The notes: generated by a model from the letters alone, not told the origin. Counted from the stretch's first letter, positions 26,609 to 35,633 are shown. The stretch: DNA of 64,000 nucleotides from Pseudomonas reidholzensis (GCF_900536025.1 NZ_UNOZ01000007.1:62001-126000), one strand, 5' to 3'. Translations and numbers: made by a program.

Positions 26609-26965
26609 ATGAGTATTCGCGGTAACGACCGTCAGATCGACAATATCGAATTCAACGTCAGCGACATCGCGCGCAGCAAAGCCTTCTACGGAAGCGCATT
26701 CGGCTGGAGCTTCGTCGACTATGGCCCGAGCTACACCGAGTTCAGCGATGGTCGCCTGACCGGCGGCTTCACCACCGGCGAAGCGGTGCGCCCGGGCGGA
26801 CCGTTGGTGATCCTCTATGCCCACGACCTCGATGAAACCCAGCGCCGGCTCAAGGCCGCCGGCGCGACCATCAGCCGCGAGACCTTTACCTTCCCCGGCG
26901 GCAGCCGCTTCCACTTCATCGACCCCGATGGCTACGAACTGGCGGTGTGGACCGCTCAAGCCTGA
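26609..26965 (+). CDS. VOC (glyoxalase/bleomycin-resistance fold) protein
   Basis: A 118-residue single VOC domain: IDNIEFNVSDIARSKAFYGSAFGW at the N-terminus and FHFIDPDGYELAVW at the C-terminus carry the usual metal-site positions. Members are metal-dependent lyases, dioxygenases or binding proteins, and the specific substrate is not evident. AAGGAAG precedes the ATG. It is convergent with the following LysR gene. Confidence 0.85.
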   Translation: MSIRGNDRQIDNIEFNVSDIARSKAFYGSAFGWSFVDYGPSYTEFSDGRLTGGFTTGEAVRPGGPLVILYAHDLDETQRRLKAAGATISRETFTFPGGSRFHFIDPDGYELAVWTAQA

Positions 26966-26982
26966 GCCGACCCGCGCACCGA

Positions 26983-27885
26983 TCAATCCTCGCGCAAGAA
27001 GCTGCGGCCCTTTTTCTGCAGCAGCTCGACCATGGCCGCGGCCGCTGGCGGCAAATACCCCTCGGCCCGAATGGACACCGCCACCGTGCGGCTCATGGTG
27101 GTTTCCGCCAGCGGTACCTCGCGCAGGCGTGACATGCCGTGGCCATGCTCGAGGGTCTCGCGGGCGACGAAACTCAACAGCCCGGTACGGGCAATCAGGC
27201 GCGGCAGCATCGGGATGCTGTTGGTCTCGATCTGCACCTGCGGCGCCGGCAAGTGGCGCGCGATGAACACGTTGTCGATCCAGCGCCTGGACGTCACGCT
27301 GGTCGCGGGCAACACCCAGCGGTACTGGCAAAGGCCCTTCAAGGTGACCGGCGAGGCGAACAGCGGGTGGTCGGCACTGGCGACCACCACCGCCTCGTCC
27401 TCGAGGATCGGGTAGCTGCGAAAGCGTGGGTCATCGACGATCAAGGGGCAGATGATCGCATCCAGGCGCCCCGAGCGCAGCGACTCGCGCAGCACATCGT
27501 CCTGGGCAATCGACAACTGCAAGGTCAGCTGCGGCGCACGCGCCAGCAACGCTTCGGTGAGCTGCGGCAGCAGGTACTCGGCCATGCTCGCGGCGCAGCC
27601 CAGGCGGATGTTGCCGATCAGGCCCCCGGCGAAGTCGCGCACTTCGCGTTCAGTCTCGGCAATGCTCAGCTGCAGTTGCCGGCCACGTTCGAGCAGCAGC
27701 TCGCCGACGTCGGTCAGTTTGATCCGCCGGCCATCACGCTGGAACAACCGCGTGCCGAGCGACTCTTCCAGGCGCTGGATGCTTTTACTCAGGGCCGGCT
27801 GGCTGCGATTGAGCTTCTCGGCGGCGCGCCCAAGGTGGCCGAGCTCGGCGATGGTTTCAAAGTAGTTGAGGTCGCGAAGGTCCAT
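26983..27885 (-). CDS. LysR-family regulator, divergent from an AbrB-type transporter gene
   Basis: A 300-residue LysR protein. The HTH region is MDLRDLNYFETIAELGHLGRAAEKLNRSQPALSKSIQRLE, and the effector domain contains GLIGNIRLGCAASMAEYLLPQL. It is transcribed away from the AbrB-family membrane protein gene that starts about 120 bases away, the usual layout for a LysR regulator and its target. The inducer cannot be predicted. Confidence 0.87.
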   Translation of the reverse strand: MDLRDLNYFETIAELGHLGRAAEKLNRSQPALSKSIQRLEESLGTRLFQRDGRRIKLTDVGELLLERGRQLQLSIAETEREVRDFAGGLIGNIRLGCAASMAEYLLPQLTEALLARAPQLTLQLSIAQDDVLRESLRSGRLDAIICPLIVDDPRFRSYPILEDEAVVVASADHPLFASPVTLKGLCQYRWVLPATSVTSRRWIDNVFIARHLPAPQVQIETNSIPMLPRLIARTGLLSFVARETLEHGHGMSRLREVPLAETTMSRTVAVSIRAEGYLPPAAAAMVELLQKKGRSFLRED

Positions 27886-27886
27886 G

Positions 27887-27896
27887 ATTCATGAAT
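27887..27896. promoter_or_regulatory. Palindrome ATTCATGAAT in the LysR/AbrB divergent promoter
   Basis: A perfect 10-base palindrome two bases upstream of the LysR ATG. A further partial copy (ATTCAT) follows about 20 bases later. It may be part of the LysR binding region. Confidence 0.35.
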
Positions 27897-28007
27897 TTCA
27901 GTTATAGATTCATCGAAAGTAGAAAATAGACTTGATCGATTGCGCCGTCGATAATTTTCTCCGTCCACTGATGTTCAGTGGGTTTCAGGAGATTGATCAC
28001 CTTGCAG

Positions 28008-29072
28008 ATGCCCGGCTCACCTATGCCCTCACCCTCGCAACTCGGCCGCTGGTTGGCGCTGATCGCCTGTGCTGGCGGCGCAGGTCAGCTGTTGCACGCC
28101 TTGGCAGTGCCTGCGGGGTTGTTCCTCGGGCCGATGCTGGTGGCGATTGCCTTTGGCGTCTGCGGCGCTGGCTTGCAACTGCCCAAGCCGGTGTTCCGCT
28201 TCGGCCAGGGGTGTGTCGGGTTGATGGTGGCCCATTCGGTGACCTGGAGCGTGCTGGCCGCGCTTGGCCAGTCATGGCACGTGATGCTGCTGGCGACCGC
28301 ACTGACGGTCGCGCTGAGCGCGATCGTCGGCCTGGCCACGGTGCGCTTTGGCGGCATTGCTGCCACCACTGCCGCCTGGGGCACCGCGCCAGGCGCGGCG
28401 TCGGCGATGGTGTCGATGGCCGAAGAGCACGGCGCCGATGCGCGTGTCGTGGCCACCATGCAGTACGTGCGGGTGGTTTGCGTGGTGATGATCGGCGCCC
28501 TGGTCAGCCACCTGCTCGGTGCCACCGGCACAGGCGGCGCGGCGGCCAGCGCGGCCGCCGGCCCGCAGGGTATGCAGCTGGGCCAGCTGCTGCTGAGCCT
28601 GGCGGTGGTGCTGCTCGGGGTGATCCTCGGCAGCAAGCTCCCGGCCGGTGCCCTGCTGGTACCACTGATGCTCGGCGCCGTGCTGCAACTGGGCGGTGTG
28701 CTGGTGATCACCCTGCCCGCCTGGCTGCTGGCCTTCGCCTATGGCGCGATTGGCTGCTACATCGGCTTGCGTTTCGACCGGCCGACCGTGCGCTATGTGT
28801 GGCGCCGGCTGCCGACCATGATCATTGGCGCCGTGGCGCTGATCGTGTTGTGCGCGGGGTGTGCCTGGCTGTTGGCGCGGGCGACCGGCAGCGACTTCCT
28901 GTCGATGTACCTGGCAACCAGCCCGGGTGGGCTGGACGCGATGGCGATCATTGCGGTGGAGACCCATGCCGATGTCGGGCTGGTACTGGCGATGCAGACG
29001 TTGCGGTTGTTCGGGGTGATCCTGACGGGCGCCTACTGCGCGCGGCAGATCATTCGACTGACGCGCGCCTGA
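28008..29072 (+). CDS. AbrB-family integral membrane transporter-like protein
   Basis: A 354-residue protein with about ten transmembrane helices, belonging to the AbrB/DUF4908-type family once annotated as ammonia monooxygenase regulators and now seen as putative transporters. Typical motifs are AVPAGLFLGPMLVAI, AAWGTAPGAASAMV and LATSPGGLDAMAIIAVE, the last in the second of two internally repeated halves. The start is uncertain: ATG 28008 was chosen, but the AGGAG at 27987 is better spaced for TTG 28002, and ATG 28023 is also possible. It is divergent from a LysR gene that probably controls it. Confidence 0.75.
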   Translation: MPGSPMPSPSQLGRWLALIACAGGAGQLLHALAVPAGLFLGPMLVAIAFGVCGAGLQLPKPVFRFGQGCVGLMVAHSVTWSVLAALGQSWHVMLLATALTVALSAIVGLATVRFGGIAATTAAWGTAPGAASAMVSMAEEHGADARVVATMQYVRVVCVVMIGALVSHLLGATGTGGAAASAAAGPQGMQLGQLLLSLAVVLLGVILGSKLPAGALLVPLMLGAVLQLGGVLVITLPAWLLAFAYGAIGCYIGLRFDRPTVRYVWRRLPTMIIGAVALIVLCAGCAWLLARATGSDFLSMYLATSPGGLDAMAIIAVETHADVGLVLAMQTLRLFGVILTGAYCARQIIRLTRA

Positions 29073-29088
29073 CACCTCACGCCTGCGC

Positions 29089-30342
29089 TCACCACAAGGC
29101 GATGTCATAGGTCAGGTACAACCGGTTGCTGTCGCGCCCACGGGCATAGTCCGCTCGGTAGACATAGTTGCGCGCTTTCACCCCCAAGCCCTTGAACGTC
29201 CCCGACTGCACCACGTAAGCCAGCTCGACATCGCGCTCCCACTCGCTCAACCCGGCACTCCCCGAACGCCCGTTGTCGCCACTCAGGTAGCGTGTCATGA
29301 ACGTCAGCCCCGGCACCCCGGCCGCGGCGAAGTTGTAGGCGTAGCTGGCCATCCAGGTCTTCTCTTCCTCCTCGATGAACTTGCCGATGCCGACGTTGCT
29401 GAACGAATACACGCTCGCCCCACTGACGTAGGGCAACCCCGCCTCACCGTTGAGCACCTGGTAGCCGGCGCCGACGGTGTGGCCGCTATGGGCGTAGGCC
29501 ACCTGCCCGCTGAGCATGTGGTTGTCGATCCGCCCGGCGTAGGCCGAGCCGCTGTCGTGGCTGCGGAAATAACGCACGTCGCTGCTCAGCACCCCACCCG
29601 CCCACGGCAAGTCATGCTGGATACCGGCGAAATCCTGCCGGTAGAAGTGCTCCAGCTGGCCATGGAAGTAGCTCAGGCGCAGCTGCTTGCTGAGCCCATA
29701 TTCGGCGCCCGCATAGCTGAAATCATCCGATTCGTTGCCGCTATAGCCGTCCAGGTACAGGCCGCTGCTGTCAGTGGAGTCGCGTTGCTTGAAGCGATCC
29801 AGGTGCCCGGCGCTGAGGGTCAGGCCGTCGATGTCACTGCTCACCAGCTGGGTGCCTTGGTAGGTCTGCGGCAGCAACCGCGCGTCGTTGTAGACCAGCA
29901 CCGGGTTCTTTGGCAGCAAGCTGCCATGCTTGACCACGGTCCGCCCCAGACGAGCCTTGGCGGTCACCCCGGCACTGGCGAACTGATCCGCCGCGCGCCC
30001 GTCATCATGCACCGGCATCAGGCCGGTACCGCTGCGGCCACGGCCAGAATCGAGCTTGACCCCGACCAGCCCCAGGGCGTCCACGCCAAGCCCGAGGGTG
30101 CCCTGGGTAAAGCCCGACTGGTAGTCGAGCAGAAACCCCTGCGCCCATTCGGTCCGCTCGCTCTTGGCGGTGGCCGCAGCGCGGGCGCTCATGCCCTGCT
30201 CGTCGCGAAAGTTCTCGTTGAAGTAGACGTTGCGCAGTTGCAGCTTGAGCGTGCTGTCGTCGATGAAACCGGCAGCGCCGGCCACCGGCAGGCCGCCGCA
30301 GAGCAGGCCGCAAGCGGCCGCACGCAGAGAGACTGGAGGCAT
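29089..30342 (-). CDS. OprD-family outer-membrane porin
   Basis: A 417-residue porin with a signal peptide (MPPVSLRAAACGLLCGGLPVAGA) and OprD hallmarks: GFIDDSTLKLQLRNVYFNENFRD, EWAQGFLLDYQSGFTQGTLGLGVDALG, DNGRSGSAGLSEWERDVELAYVVQSG and a C-terminal strand ending in W. OprD porins pass amino acids or small carboxylates. It lies downstream of a CitMHS transporter and a PrpF-family isomerase on the same strand, so it probably admits the same tricarboxylate (as OpdH-type porins do). Confidence 0.88.
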   Translation of the reverse strand: MPPVSLRAAACGLLCGGLPVAGAAGFIDDSTLKLQLRNVYFNENFRDEQGMSARAAATAKSERTEWAQGFLLDYQSGFTQGTLGLGVDALGLVGVKLDSGRGRSGTGLMPVHDDGRAADQFASAGVTAKARLGRTVVKHGSLLPKNPVLVYNDARLLPQTYQGTQLVSSDIDGLTLSAGHLDRFKQRDSTDSSGLYLDGYSGNESDDFSYAGAEYGLSKQLRLSYFHGQLEHFYRQDFAGIQHDLPWAGGVLSSDVRYFRSHDSGSAYAGRIDNHMLSGQVAYAHSGHTVGAGYQVLNGEAGLPYVSGASVYSFSNVGIGKFIEEEEKTWMASYAYNFAAAGVPGLTFMTRYLSGDNGRSGSAGLSEWERDVELAYVVQSGTFKGLGVKARNYVYRADYARGRDSNRLYLTYDIALW

Positions 30343-30409
30343 GTGGGTAGACTCTTTTATTGTTTTTGAGGAGTAGCGCGGGCGCCAGGCAGCGGCCCGC
30401 CAGCCGGGG

Positions 30410-31714
30410 TCAGACGAAGAACGACAGGGCGCCGGTGGCGAGTGCCAGGGCAGTGATCACCAGTGACGTAAGCACTGCCCACTTCACCGTGGCTTTCTGG
30501 AAGTCGCCGATATCGCGGTCGACCATGCCCACCAGCAGTAGGGTCGAGGCCACCAGCGGGCTCATCAGGTGCACCGGCTGGCCAAGCACCGACGCGCGGG
30601 CGATTTCCACCGGGTCGATGCCATAGGCCGCCGCTGCGTTGGCCAGGATCGGCACCACGCCGAAGTAGTAGGCGTCATTGGACAGGACGAACGTCAGCGG
30701 CATGCTGGTGATCGCCACCACCAGCGGGAACCAGTGCCCCCAGGACGGCGGAATCCAGTCGACCAGGGCCTGCGCCAGCGCATCGACCATCTTCGTGCCA
30801 GAGAAGATGCCGGCGAAGATCCCCGCGGCAAATACCAGCAGTACCACGGTCATGGCGTTGCCGGAGTGGGCCAGGATGCGCTCTTTCTGCACGTCCAGCT
30901 GCGGGTAGTTGATCATCAGAGCAGCGACGAAGCCGATCATGAACAGGATCGCCGCATGCATCACGCCCATGACCAGCGCGACCATCACCGCGATCACCAG
31001 CAGCAGGTTGACGTAGGCCAGGCGCGGGCGCTTGTGCGGCGTGTCTTCAAGGATCGCCTTGATGTAGCAGTTGCCGCCGCCGGACTCGAGCTTGATGTTG
31101 CCGATCCGCTTGCGCTCGGCACGGCCCAGCAAGAACGCCGTGAACACCACCCAGGCGGCACCGCCGATCATCGTCGGCAGCATCGGGATGAAGTAGTGGC
31201 TGGCGTCCAGGCCCAGCGCGGCGATGGCTCGGGTGGCCGGTCCGCCCCACGGGCTGAGGCCGCTCATGATGCTCAGCGAGAGCATCGACACGGTCGCCAG
31301 GATCATCGGGTTCATGCCGATGCGCTTGTAAAGCGGCAGCATCGCCGCGCAGGTGATCATGTAGGTGGTGGTGCCATCGCCATCGAGCGCCACCAGCAAC
31401 GACAGCAGCGCGGTGCCGATGGCGATCTTGATCGGGTCGCCGTTGACCCGTTTGAGGATCTTGCGGATCAACGGGTCGAACAGCCCGGCATCGATCATCA
31501 GGCCGAAGAAAAGGATGGCGAAGAGCAACAGGGCGGCGGACGGCGCAACCATTTTCAGGCCGTCGAGCATCATCTTGCCGGTGTCCGGGGCAAACCCGCC
31601 AATGACGGCAAAGACGATTGGCACCACGGTCAGGGCGACGATCGGCGACAGGCGTTTACTCATGATCAGGTAGGTGAACGTCACCACCATGATCAGGCCG
31701 AGGAGTGCGAGCAT
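30410..31714 (-). CDS. CitMHS-family citrate/tricarboxylate transporter
   Basis: A 434-residue inner-membrane transporter with about 12 helices, of the citrate-Mg2+:H+ / citrate-Ca2+:H+ symporter family. Conserved segments include ALDGDGTTTYMITCAAMLPLYKRIGMNP, SPWGGPATRAIAALG, FAAGIFAGIFSGTKMVDALA and FVLSNDAYYFGVVPIL. It lies between the PrpF-family gene (67 bases upstream) and the OprD porin gene (67 bases downstream), all transcribed leftward. The actual substrate may be citrate, aconitate or a similar tricarboxylate. Confidence 0.9.
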   Translation of the reverse strand: MLALLGLIMVVTFTYLIMSKRLSPIVALTVVPIVFAVIGGFAPDTGKMMLDGLKMVAPSAALLLFAILFFGLMIDAGLFDPLIRKILKRVNGDPIKIAIGTALLSLLVALDGDGTTTYMITCAAMLPLYKRIGMNPMILATVSMLSLSIMSGLSPWGGPATRAIAALGLDASHYFIPMLPTMIGGAAWVVFTAFLLGRAERKRIGNIKLESGGGNCYIKAILEDTPHKRPRLAYVNLLLVIAVMVALVMGVMHAAILFMIGFVAALMINYPQLDVQKERILAHSGNAMTVVLLVFAAGIFAGIFSGTKMVDALAQALVDWIPPSWGHWFPLVVAITSMPLTFVLSNDAYYFGVVPILANAAAAYGIDPVEIARASVLGQPVHLMSPLVASTLLLVGMVDRDIGDFQKATVKWAVLTSLVITALALATGALSFFV

Positions 31715-31781
31715 GATCTGGGTCTCTTGTTTTTATTGTGAGTGGGAGTGTACGTCGGCCCTGGCTAGGCCGCCGAGCCCG

Positions 31782-32861
31782 TCAACCGGCGCGCCGGCGC
31801 ACGGTGGGCGCGTAGACGAAACCTGAGAACAGCCGGCGCGCGGTGCGTACCACCGAGGCCTGCAGGGTCTTGCCGTCGGCGCCGCTGCGGGTCAGTGCCA
31901 CCTCGATGCCGCCGCTGGGGTGTTCCAGGCGCACTTCAGTCAAGCCCTGCGCACCTTCGCCCAGCAGGTCCATGGCCACGGTGCCGGGGCTGACGCAGGC
32001 GGTTGCCAGGCCGATGGCACCGGTGATCGCCAGCGCCCGGTGGCAGCTGTGCGGCATGAAATAGCGCACCTGCAGGGTGCCGTCGAAGCGCGGCGGCGAG
32101 ATCAGTACCGGCTTGGGGATGACCATGCCGCTGACATCGCCCAGCCCCATGGCCTGGCCGGCCTTGATCCGCAGGGCTTCGAGACGCTGCAGCAAGCGGC
32201 TGTCGGCATCCAGTTCAGCAGGGCTTTCGCTGCCGCTGACGCCCAGTTGGCTGGCCTCGACGATCATCATCGGCATGGCCATGTCGATGCAGGTCAGCGC
32301 GACGCCATCGATCACATCGCGCGCCTGGCCGGTGGGGAACAACTTGCCGGTCTTGCTGCCCACGGCATCGAGAAAGGTCAGGTGCACCGGCGCCGCGATG
32401 CCAGGCACCCCGTCGATCGCGGTGCGGCCTTCGTAGCGGACGATGCCGCCTGGGGTCTCGACCAGCGAATTGACGAAGGTGTTGGTGTTGAGATTGCGGA
32501 TGCGCACCAGGGTCTTGCCGTCGCTGGCCTTGACCAGGCCCTGCTCGATGGCGAACGGGCCCACCGCGCAGAGCATGTTGCCGCAGTTGGGCGCGGTGTC
32601 GACCCGGCGCTGGGCGACCATGACCTGGACGAACAGGTAGTCGACGTCGGCGTCGGCGTCCAGCGAGGGGCTGATGATCGCCACCTTGCTGGTTTGCGGG
32701 CTGCCGCCACCGATACCGTCGATTTCCAGCTCATGGCCGGAGCCCATCAGGTTGATCAGCATCTCATCGCGTTCGACCACATTGGAAGGCAGGTCCCAGG
32801 CATGGAAGAACGGGCCTTTGGAGGTACCGCCGCGCATCAGCACACAAGGAATACGTTGCAT
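31782..32861 (-). CDS. PrpF/GalD-family isomerase (4-oxalomesaconate tautomerase-like)
   Basis: A 359-residue PrpF-family protein: MQRIPCVLMRGGTSKGPFF at the N-terminus, EIDGIGGGSPQTSKVAI, PNCGNMLCAVGPFAIE, and PHSCHRALAITGAIG. The two cysteine motifs (NCGN and SCH) correspond to the active-site residues of the diaminopimelate epimerase fold. Relatives include 4-oxalomesaconate tautomerase GalD and the aconitate isomerase PrpF. Because it is grouped with a CitMHS transporter rather than gallate genes, isomerisation of an imported aconitate or related tricarboxylate is the more likely role. ATG 32861 was chosen; the frame is open further upstream through the operator region. Confidence 0.82.
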   Translation of the reverse strand: MQRIPCVLMRGGTSKGPFFHAWDLPSNVVERDEMLINLMGSGHELEIDGIGGGSPQTSKVAIISPSLDADADVDYLFVQVMVAQRRVDTAPNCGNMLCAVGPFAIEQGLVKASDGKTLVRIRNLNTNTFVNSLVETPGGIVRYEGRTAIDGVPGIAAPVHLTFLDAVGSKTGKLFPTGQARDVIDGVALTCIDMAMPMMIVEASQLGVSGSESPAELDADSRLLQRLEALRIKAGQAMGLGDVSGMVIPKPVLISPPRFDGTLQVRYFMPHSCHRALAITGAIGLATACVSPGTVAMDLLGEGAQGLTEVRLEHPSGGIEVALTRSGADGKTLQASVVRTARRLFSGFVYAPTVRRRAG

Positions 32862-32879
32862 GACTACTGACTCTTGTTG

Positions 32880-32898
32880 ATCAATTGGAGTAATTGAT
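32880..32898. promoter_or_regulatory. Probable LysR operator, ATCAATT-n5-AATTGAT
   Basis: A perfect 7-base inverted repeat with a 5-base spacer (ggagt), 19 bases upstream of the PrpF-family start and about 110 from the divergent LysR start. It satisfies the T-n11-A rule for LysR-type operators. Confidence 0.55.
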
Positions 32899-32975
32899 GT
32901 GTTGAAAACAAGAGTGACAGGCGCGGATAAATCAATCCAATGCAAAGATCGTAGCTATTATTGCGTTCAACACAT
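32897..32975. promoter_or_regulatory. Spaced inverted repeat ATGTGTTGAA ... TTCAACACAT
   Basis: ATGTGTTGAA at 32897-32906 and its exact reverse complement at 32966-32975 are separated by 59 bases, about six helical turns centre to centre. They bracket the divergent promoter region and may be distal LysR contact sites. Confidence 0.4.
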
Positions 32976-33009
32976 GAATATCCTAGCGGCTTGCTGAAAG
33001 AGAATCGTC

Positions 33010-33903
33010 ATGGAATATGAGCTTCAAGACATCAGATCTTTCGTGAAAATCGCCGAACTTGGCAGCTTCCACGAAGCTGCCGACGTGCTGCACCTGTCGC
33101 AACCGGCATTGAGCAGGCGCATCAAGAAGCTCGAAGAGGGCTTGGGCACGCCGCTGCTCGAACGCACCACCCGACGGGTCAGCCTGACCAGTGTCGGCCG
33201 CGACTTCCTGCCCAAGGCGCGGCGCCTGCTGGATGACTTCGAGGACTCGATCCTGAGCATCCGCGAGCTGGCCGAACGCCAGACCGGCCAGGTCACCCTC
33301 GCCTGCATTCCGACGGCGGCGTTCTATTTCCTGCCGTCGGTGATCCGCCTGTACAACGAGCAGTACCCGAAGATCCGCATCCGCCTGCTCGACCTCAGCG
33401 CCAACGACGGGCTCGAAGCCGTGCTGCGGGGCGAAGCGGATTTCGGCATCAACATGATGAGCGGCCAACACCCGGACATCGAGTTCGTGCCGTTGGTGCA
33501 GGAGAAGTTCGTCCTGGCCTGTCGCCGCGACCACGAGCTGGCCAGCCGCGCCTCGGTGACCTGGACCGAGCTTGCCGAATACCGGCTGATCGGCGTGGGC
33601 CGCCTGAGCGGTAATCGCATGCTCCTCGACCATGCCCTGTCGGGGCTCAGCTGGCGACCCAAGTGGTTCTACGAGGTGCAGCACCTGTCGACCTCGCTGG
33701 GCATGGTCGAAGCGGGCCTGGGGGTGTCGGCGATGCCCAGCCTGGCGATGCCGGGCGCCGATCACCCGACCCTGGTCAGCGTGCCGTTGAGCGAGCCGGA
33801 GGTGACCCGCACGCTGGGGCTGGTGTATCGACGCGGTGCATCGTTGTCGCCGGCCGCGGAAAAATTTGTATCCATCCTGCTCGAGAAGTGGCCAAACAGC
33901 TAA
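33010..33903 (+). CDS. LysR-family regulator of the tricarboxylate cluster
   Basis: A 297-residue LysR protein (HTH: ELQDIRSFVKIAELGSFHEAADVLHLSQPALSRRIKKLE; effector domain from LACIPTAAFYFLPSVIRLY). It is divergent from the PrpF-CitMHS-OprD operon, with 148 bases between the starts containing two clean inverted repeats. By the usual LysR arrangement it controls that operon in response to the transported acid or its isomer. GAAAGAG precedes the ATG. Confidence 0.87.
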   Translation: MEYELQDIRSFVKIAELGSFHEAADVLHLSQPALSRRIKKLEEGLGTPLLERTTRRVSLTSVGRDFLPKARRLLDDFEDSILSIRELAERQTGQVTLACIPTAAFYFLPSVIRLYNEQYPKIRIRLLDLSANDGLEAVLRGEADFGINMMSGQHPDIEFVPLVQEKFVLACRRDHELASRASVTWTELAEYRLIGVGRLSGNRMLLDHALSGLSWRPKWFYEVQHLSTSLGMVEAGLGVSAMPSLAMPGADHPTLVSVPLSEPEVTRTLGLVYRRGASLSPAAEKFVSILLEKWPNS

Positions 33904-33978
33904 GCTGCACAACTTTTTCAGCGTCCCCGTATCGAATGTTCAGGTGCGCCTTCAGCGCGCCCTTCCAGGAGGTTTGCC

Positions 33979-34533
33979 ATGCTCATGCGTACCACGTTGC
34001 TGCTTTCGTGCCTCACCCTGGCACTGGTCGGTTGTGCCAGCTCCAACGACGATCAGAAACCGCCCACCACCATGCAGGTCGACCTGCAGCGCTACCAGGG
34101 CACCTGGTACGAGCTGGCCCGGCTGCCGATGTTCTTCCAGCGCAACTGCGTGCAGTCCGAGGCCCGTTACACCTTGCGCGACGACGGCCGGATCGACGTC
34201 GACAACCGCTGCCAGGAAAAGGACGGCCAGCTCAATCAGGCCCAAGGCATTGCCGAAGCCCAGCAGCCGGGCAAGACCGACAAGCTGTGGGTGCGCTTCG
34301 ACAACTGGTTCAGCCGCCTGGCGCCGGACATGACCAAGGGCGAGTACTGGGTGCTGTACCACGACCAGGACTACAGCGTGGCGCTGGTCGGGCACCCGAA
34401 CCGCGAGTACCTGTGGATGCTGTCGCGCACGCCGGAGGTCAGCCAGGAGACACGCGACAAGCTGCTGACCATCGCCCGCGAGCAAGGCTATGACACCAAG
34501 GAGCTGGTGTGGCGGGGGGCTGACAAGCCTTAA
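33979..34533 (+). CDS. blc: Outer-membrane lipocalin lipoprotein (Blc-like)
   Basis: A 184-residue lipoprotein. The signal peptide ends in the lipobox LVGC (lipidated Cys near residue 19). The lipocalin fold is marked by LQRYQGTWYELARLPMFFQ near residue 36 and YWVLYHDQDYSVALVGHPNREYLWMLSRTP. Bacterial Blc binds lysophospholipids or fatty acids at the outer membrane. AGGAGG lies eight bases upstream of the ATG. It is monocistronic and followed by the composite repeat copy B. Confidence 0.9.
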   Translation: MLMRTTLLLSCLTLALVGCASSNDDQKPPTTMQVDLQRYQGTWYELARLPMFFQRNCVQSEARYTLRDDGRIDVDNRCQEKDGQLNQAQGIAEAQQPGKTDKLWVRFDNWFSRLAPDMTKGEYWVLYHDQDYSVALVGHPNREYLWMLSRTPEVSQETRDKLLTIAREQGYDTKELVWRGADKP

Positions 34534-34571
34534 GGATTGCAGACAGCCATCGAGGGGCGTGTCGATTATCG

Positions 34572-35408
34572 AGCTTATCCGGTTGATGTGGGGCGGCCAC
34601 TGGCCCCTTCCGCCCTTACGGCGGGTCACTTTTTTTCTTGGAAAAAAGTAACCAAAAACCGCTTGCTCCTACATCCGGCCCTTCGCTGCGCTACGGGTTC
34701 CCTCACTCCGGCCTTGCTCCCGTGAGGACCGCGCCGGACGGGCCTTCCTGGCCCGCGGCGCTTGCCGGCCATCCATGGCCGTCACCTCACTTCGCAAGAC
34801 CTCCGTTCGGCCTCCTGAAGTCGCAGTAGATCAAGATCACAAGCCAGATCAAGGGCCAGATCAAGATCAAGGGCCAGGGCAACGGCTGGCGAATCGCTGC
34901 GCTCTCGCGGGTTTATAAGGGCGTACAGCGCGTCAGCGCCAGAATTTGCATTGGCAGTCCCGGCCTCTTCGCGGGGCAAGTCCGCTCCCACAGGATAGAG
35001 TCGCTCGTTCGGTCATCGGAGATCCTGTGGGAGCGGGCTTGCCCCGCGAAAGGGCCCGAATATCCACCACAAATGCCACTGTCGAAGATAACGCCAGCGC
35101 AGGCGCCACCCCTAACTTGGCGACCTCAGGAGGCCGAACGGAGGTCTTGCGGAGCGAGGTGACGGCCAGGAAGGCCGGCAAGGGCTGCGGGCCAGGAAGG
35201 CCCGTACAGCCCGGTCCACGCGGGAGCAAGACCGGAGTGAGGGAACCCGCAGCGAAGCGGAGGGCCGTATGTGGGAGCCGGCGGTTTTTGGTTACTTTTT
35301 TCCAAGAAAAAAAGTGACCCGCCGTAAGGGCGGAAGGGGCCATAAGCGTCACCAAATCAAATGGATAAGCCCCCAAAGCCCAACGCATCTACACCGAACA
35401 CACTCCAA
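34572..35408. repeat. Composite inverted-arm intergenic repeat, copy B (uninterrupted)
   Basis: About 840 bases with inverted outer arms. The left arm begins gcttatccggttgatgtg and passes through cccttccgcccttacggcgggtcac; the right arm ends ggcggaaggggcc...ggataagcccccaaagcccaacgcatctacaccgaacacac. A direct AGATCAAG/GGCCAGATCAAG tract (about 34829-34880), a segment shared with copy A in reverse orientation, and a REP pair at 34962-35056 lie inside. The gggtcactttttttcttgg sites in both arms match the empty target of the IS found in copy A. No gene is supported between 34534 and 35633; 35425-35497 after the element holds only a degraded REP-like stretch (gagcggccttgccgag...gtagcggcccc). Confidence 0.85.
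34962..35056. repeat. REP pair, type I, at the centre of composite copy B
   Basis: ggcctcttcgcggggcaagtccgctcccacagg and cctgtgggagcgggcttgccccgcgaaagggcc form an inverted pair. It has the same position as the REP pair in copy A but different sequence details, so the REP core turns over independently. Confidence 0.85.
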
Positions 35409-35633
35409 AAACATGGGCATCACACTGTCGGCGCGGGAGCGGCCTTGCCGAGGCGCCGGACCGGTCGGAAAGGCCTGCGTAGCGGCCCCAGCTTCTTGAC
35501 TGACTGGCATCAGGGCAAGCCCCGCGATGGTACGACGATGGCATAAAAACCTTCCTATACTGCACGTGGCGTCCATGCAGTGCCGAACGCACATCCCCCG
35601 CAAAACCTCGATAACAACAATGTGAGGTGGCAG

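Noticed and set aside
31782..32861. Assignment of the PrpF-family gene as galD of gallate catabolism
   Set aside because: No gallate dioxygenase, hydratase or aldolase genes are nearby, while a CitMHS transporter and OprD porin are directly linked.
22391..35408. The 22.4-35.4 kb segment considered as a genomic island or composite transposon
   Set aside because: Only one IS copy is present, it sits inside a chromosomal repeat, and the genes between the two repeat copies are ordinary Pseudomonas functions with no integrase, tRNA junction or plain change of composition.
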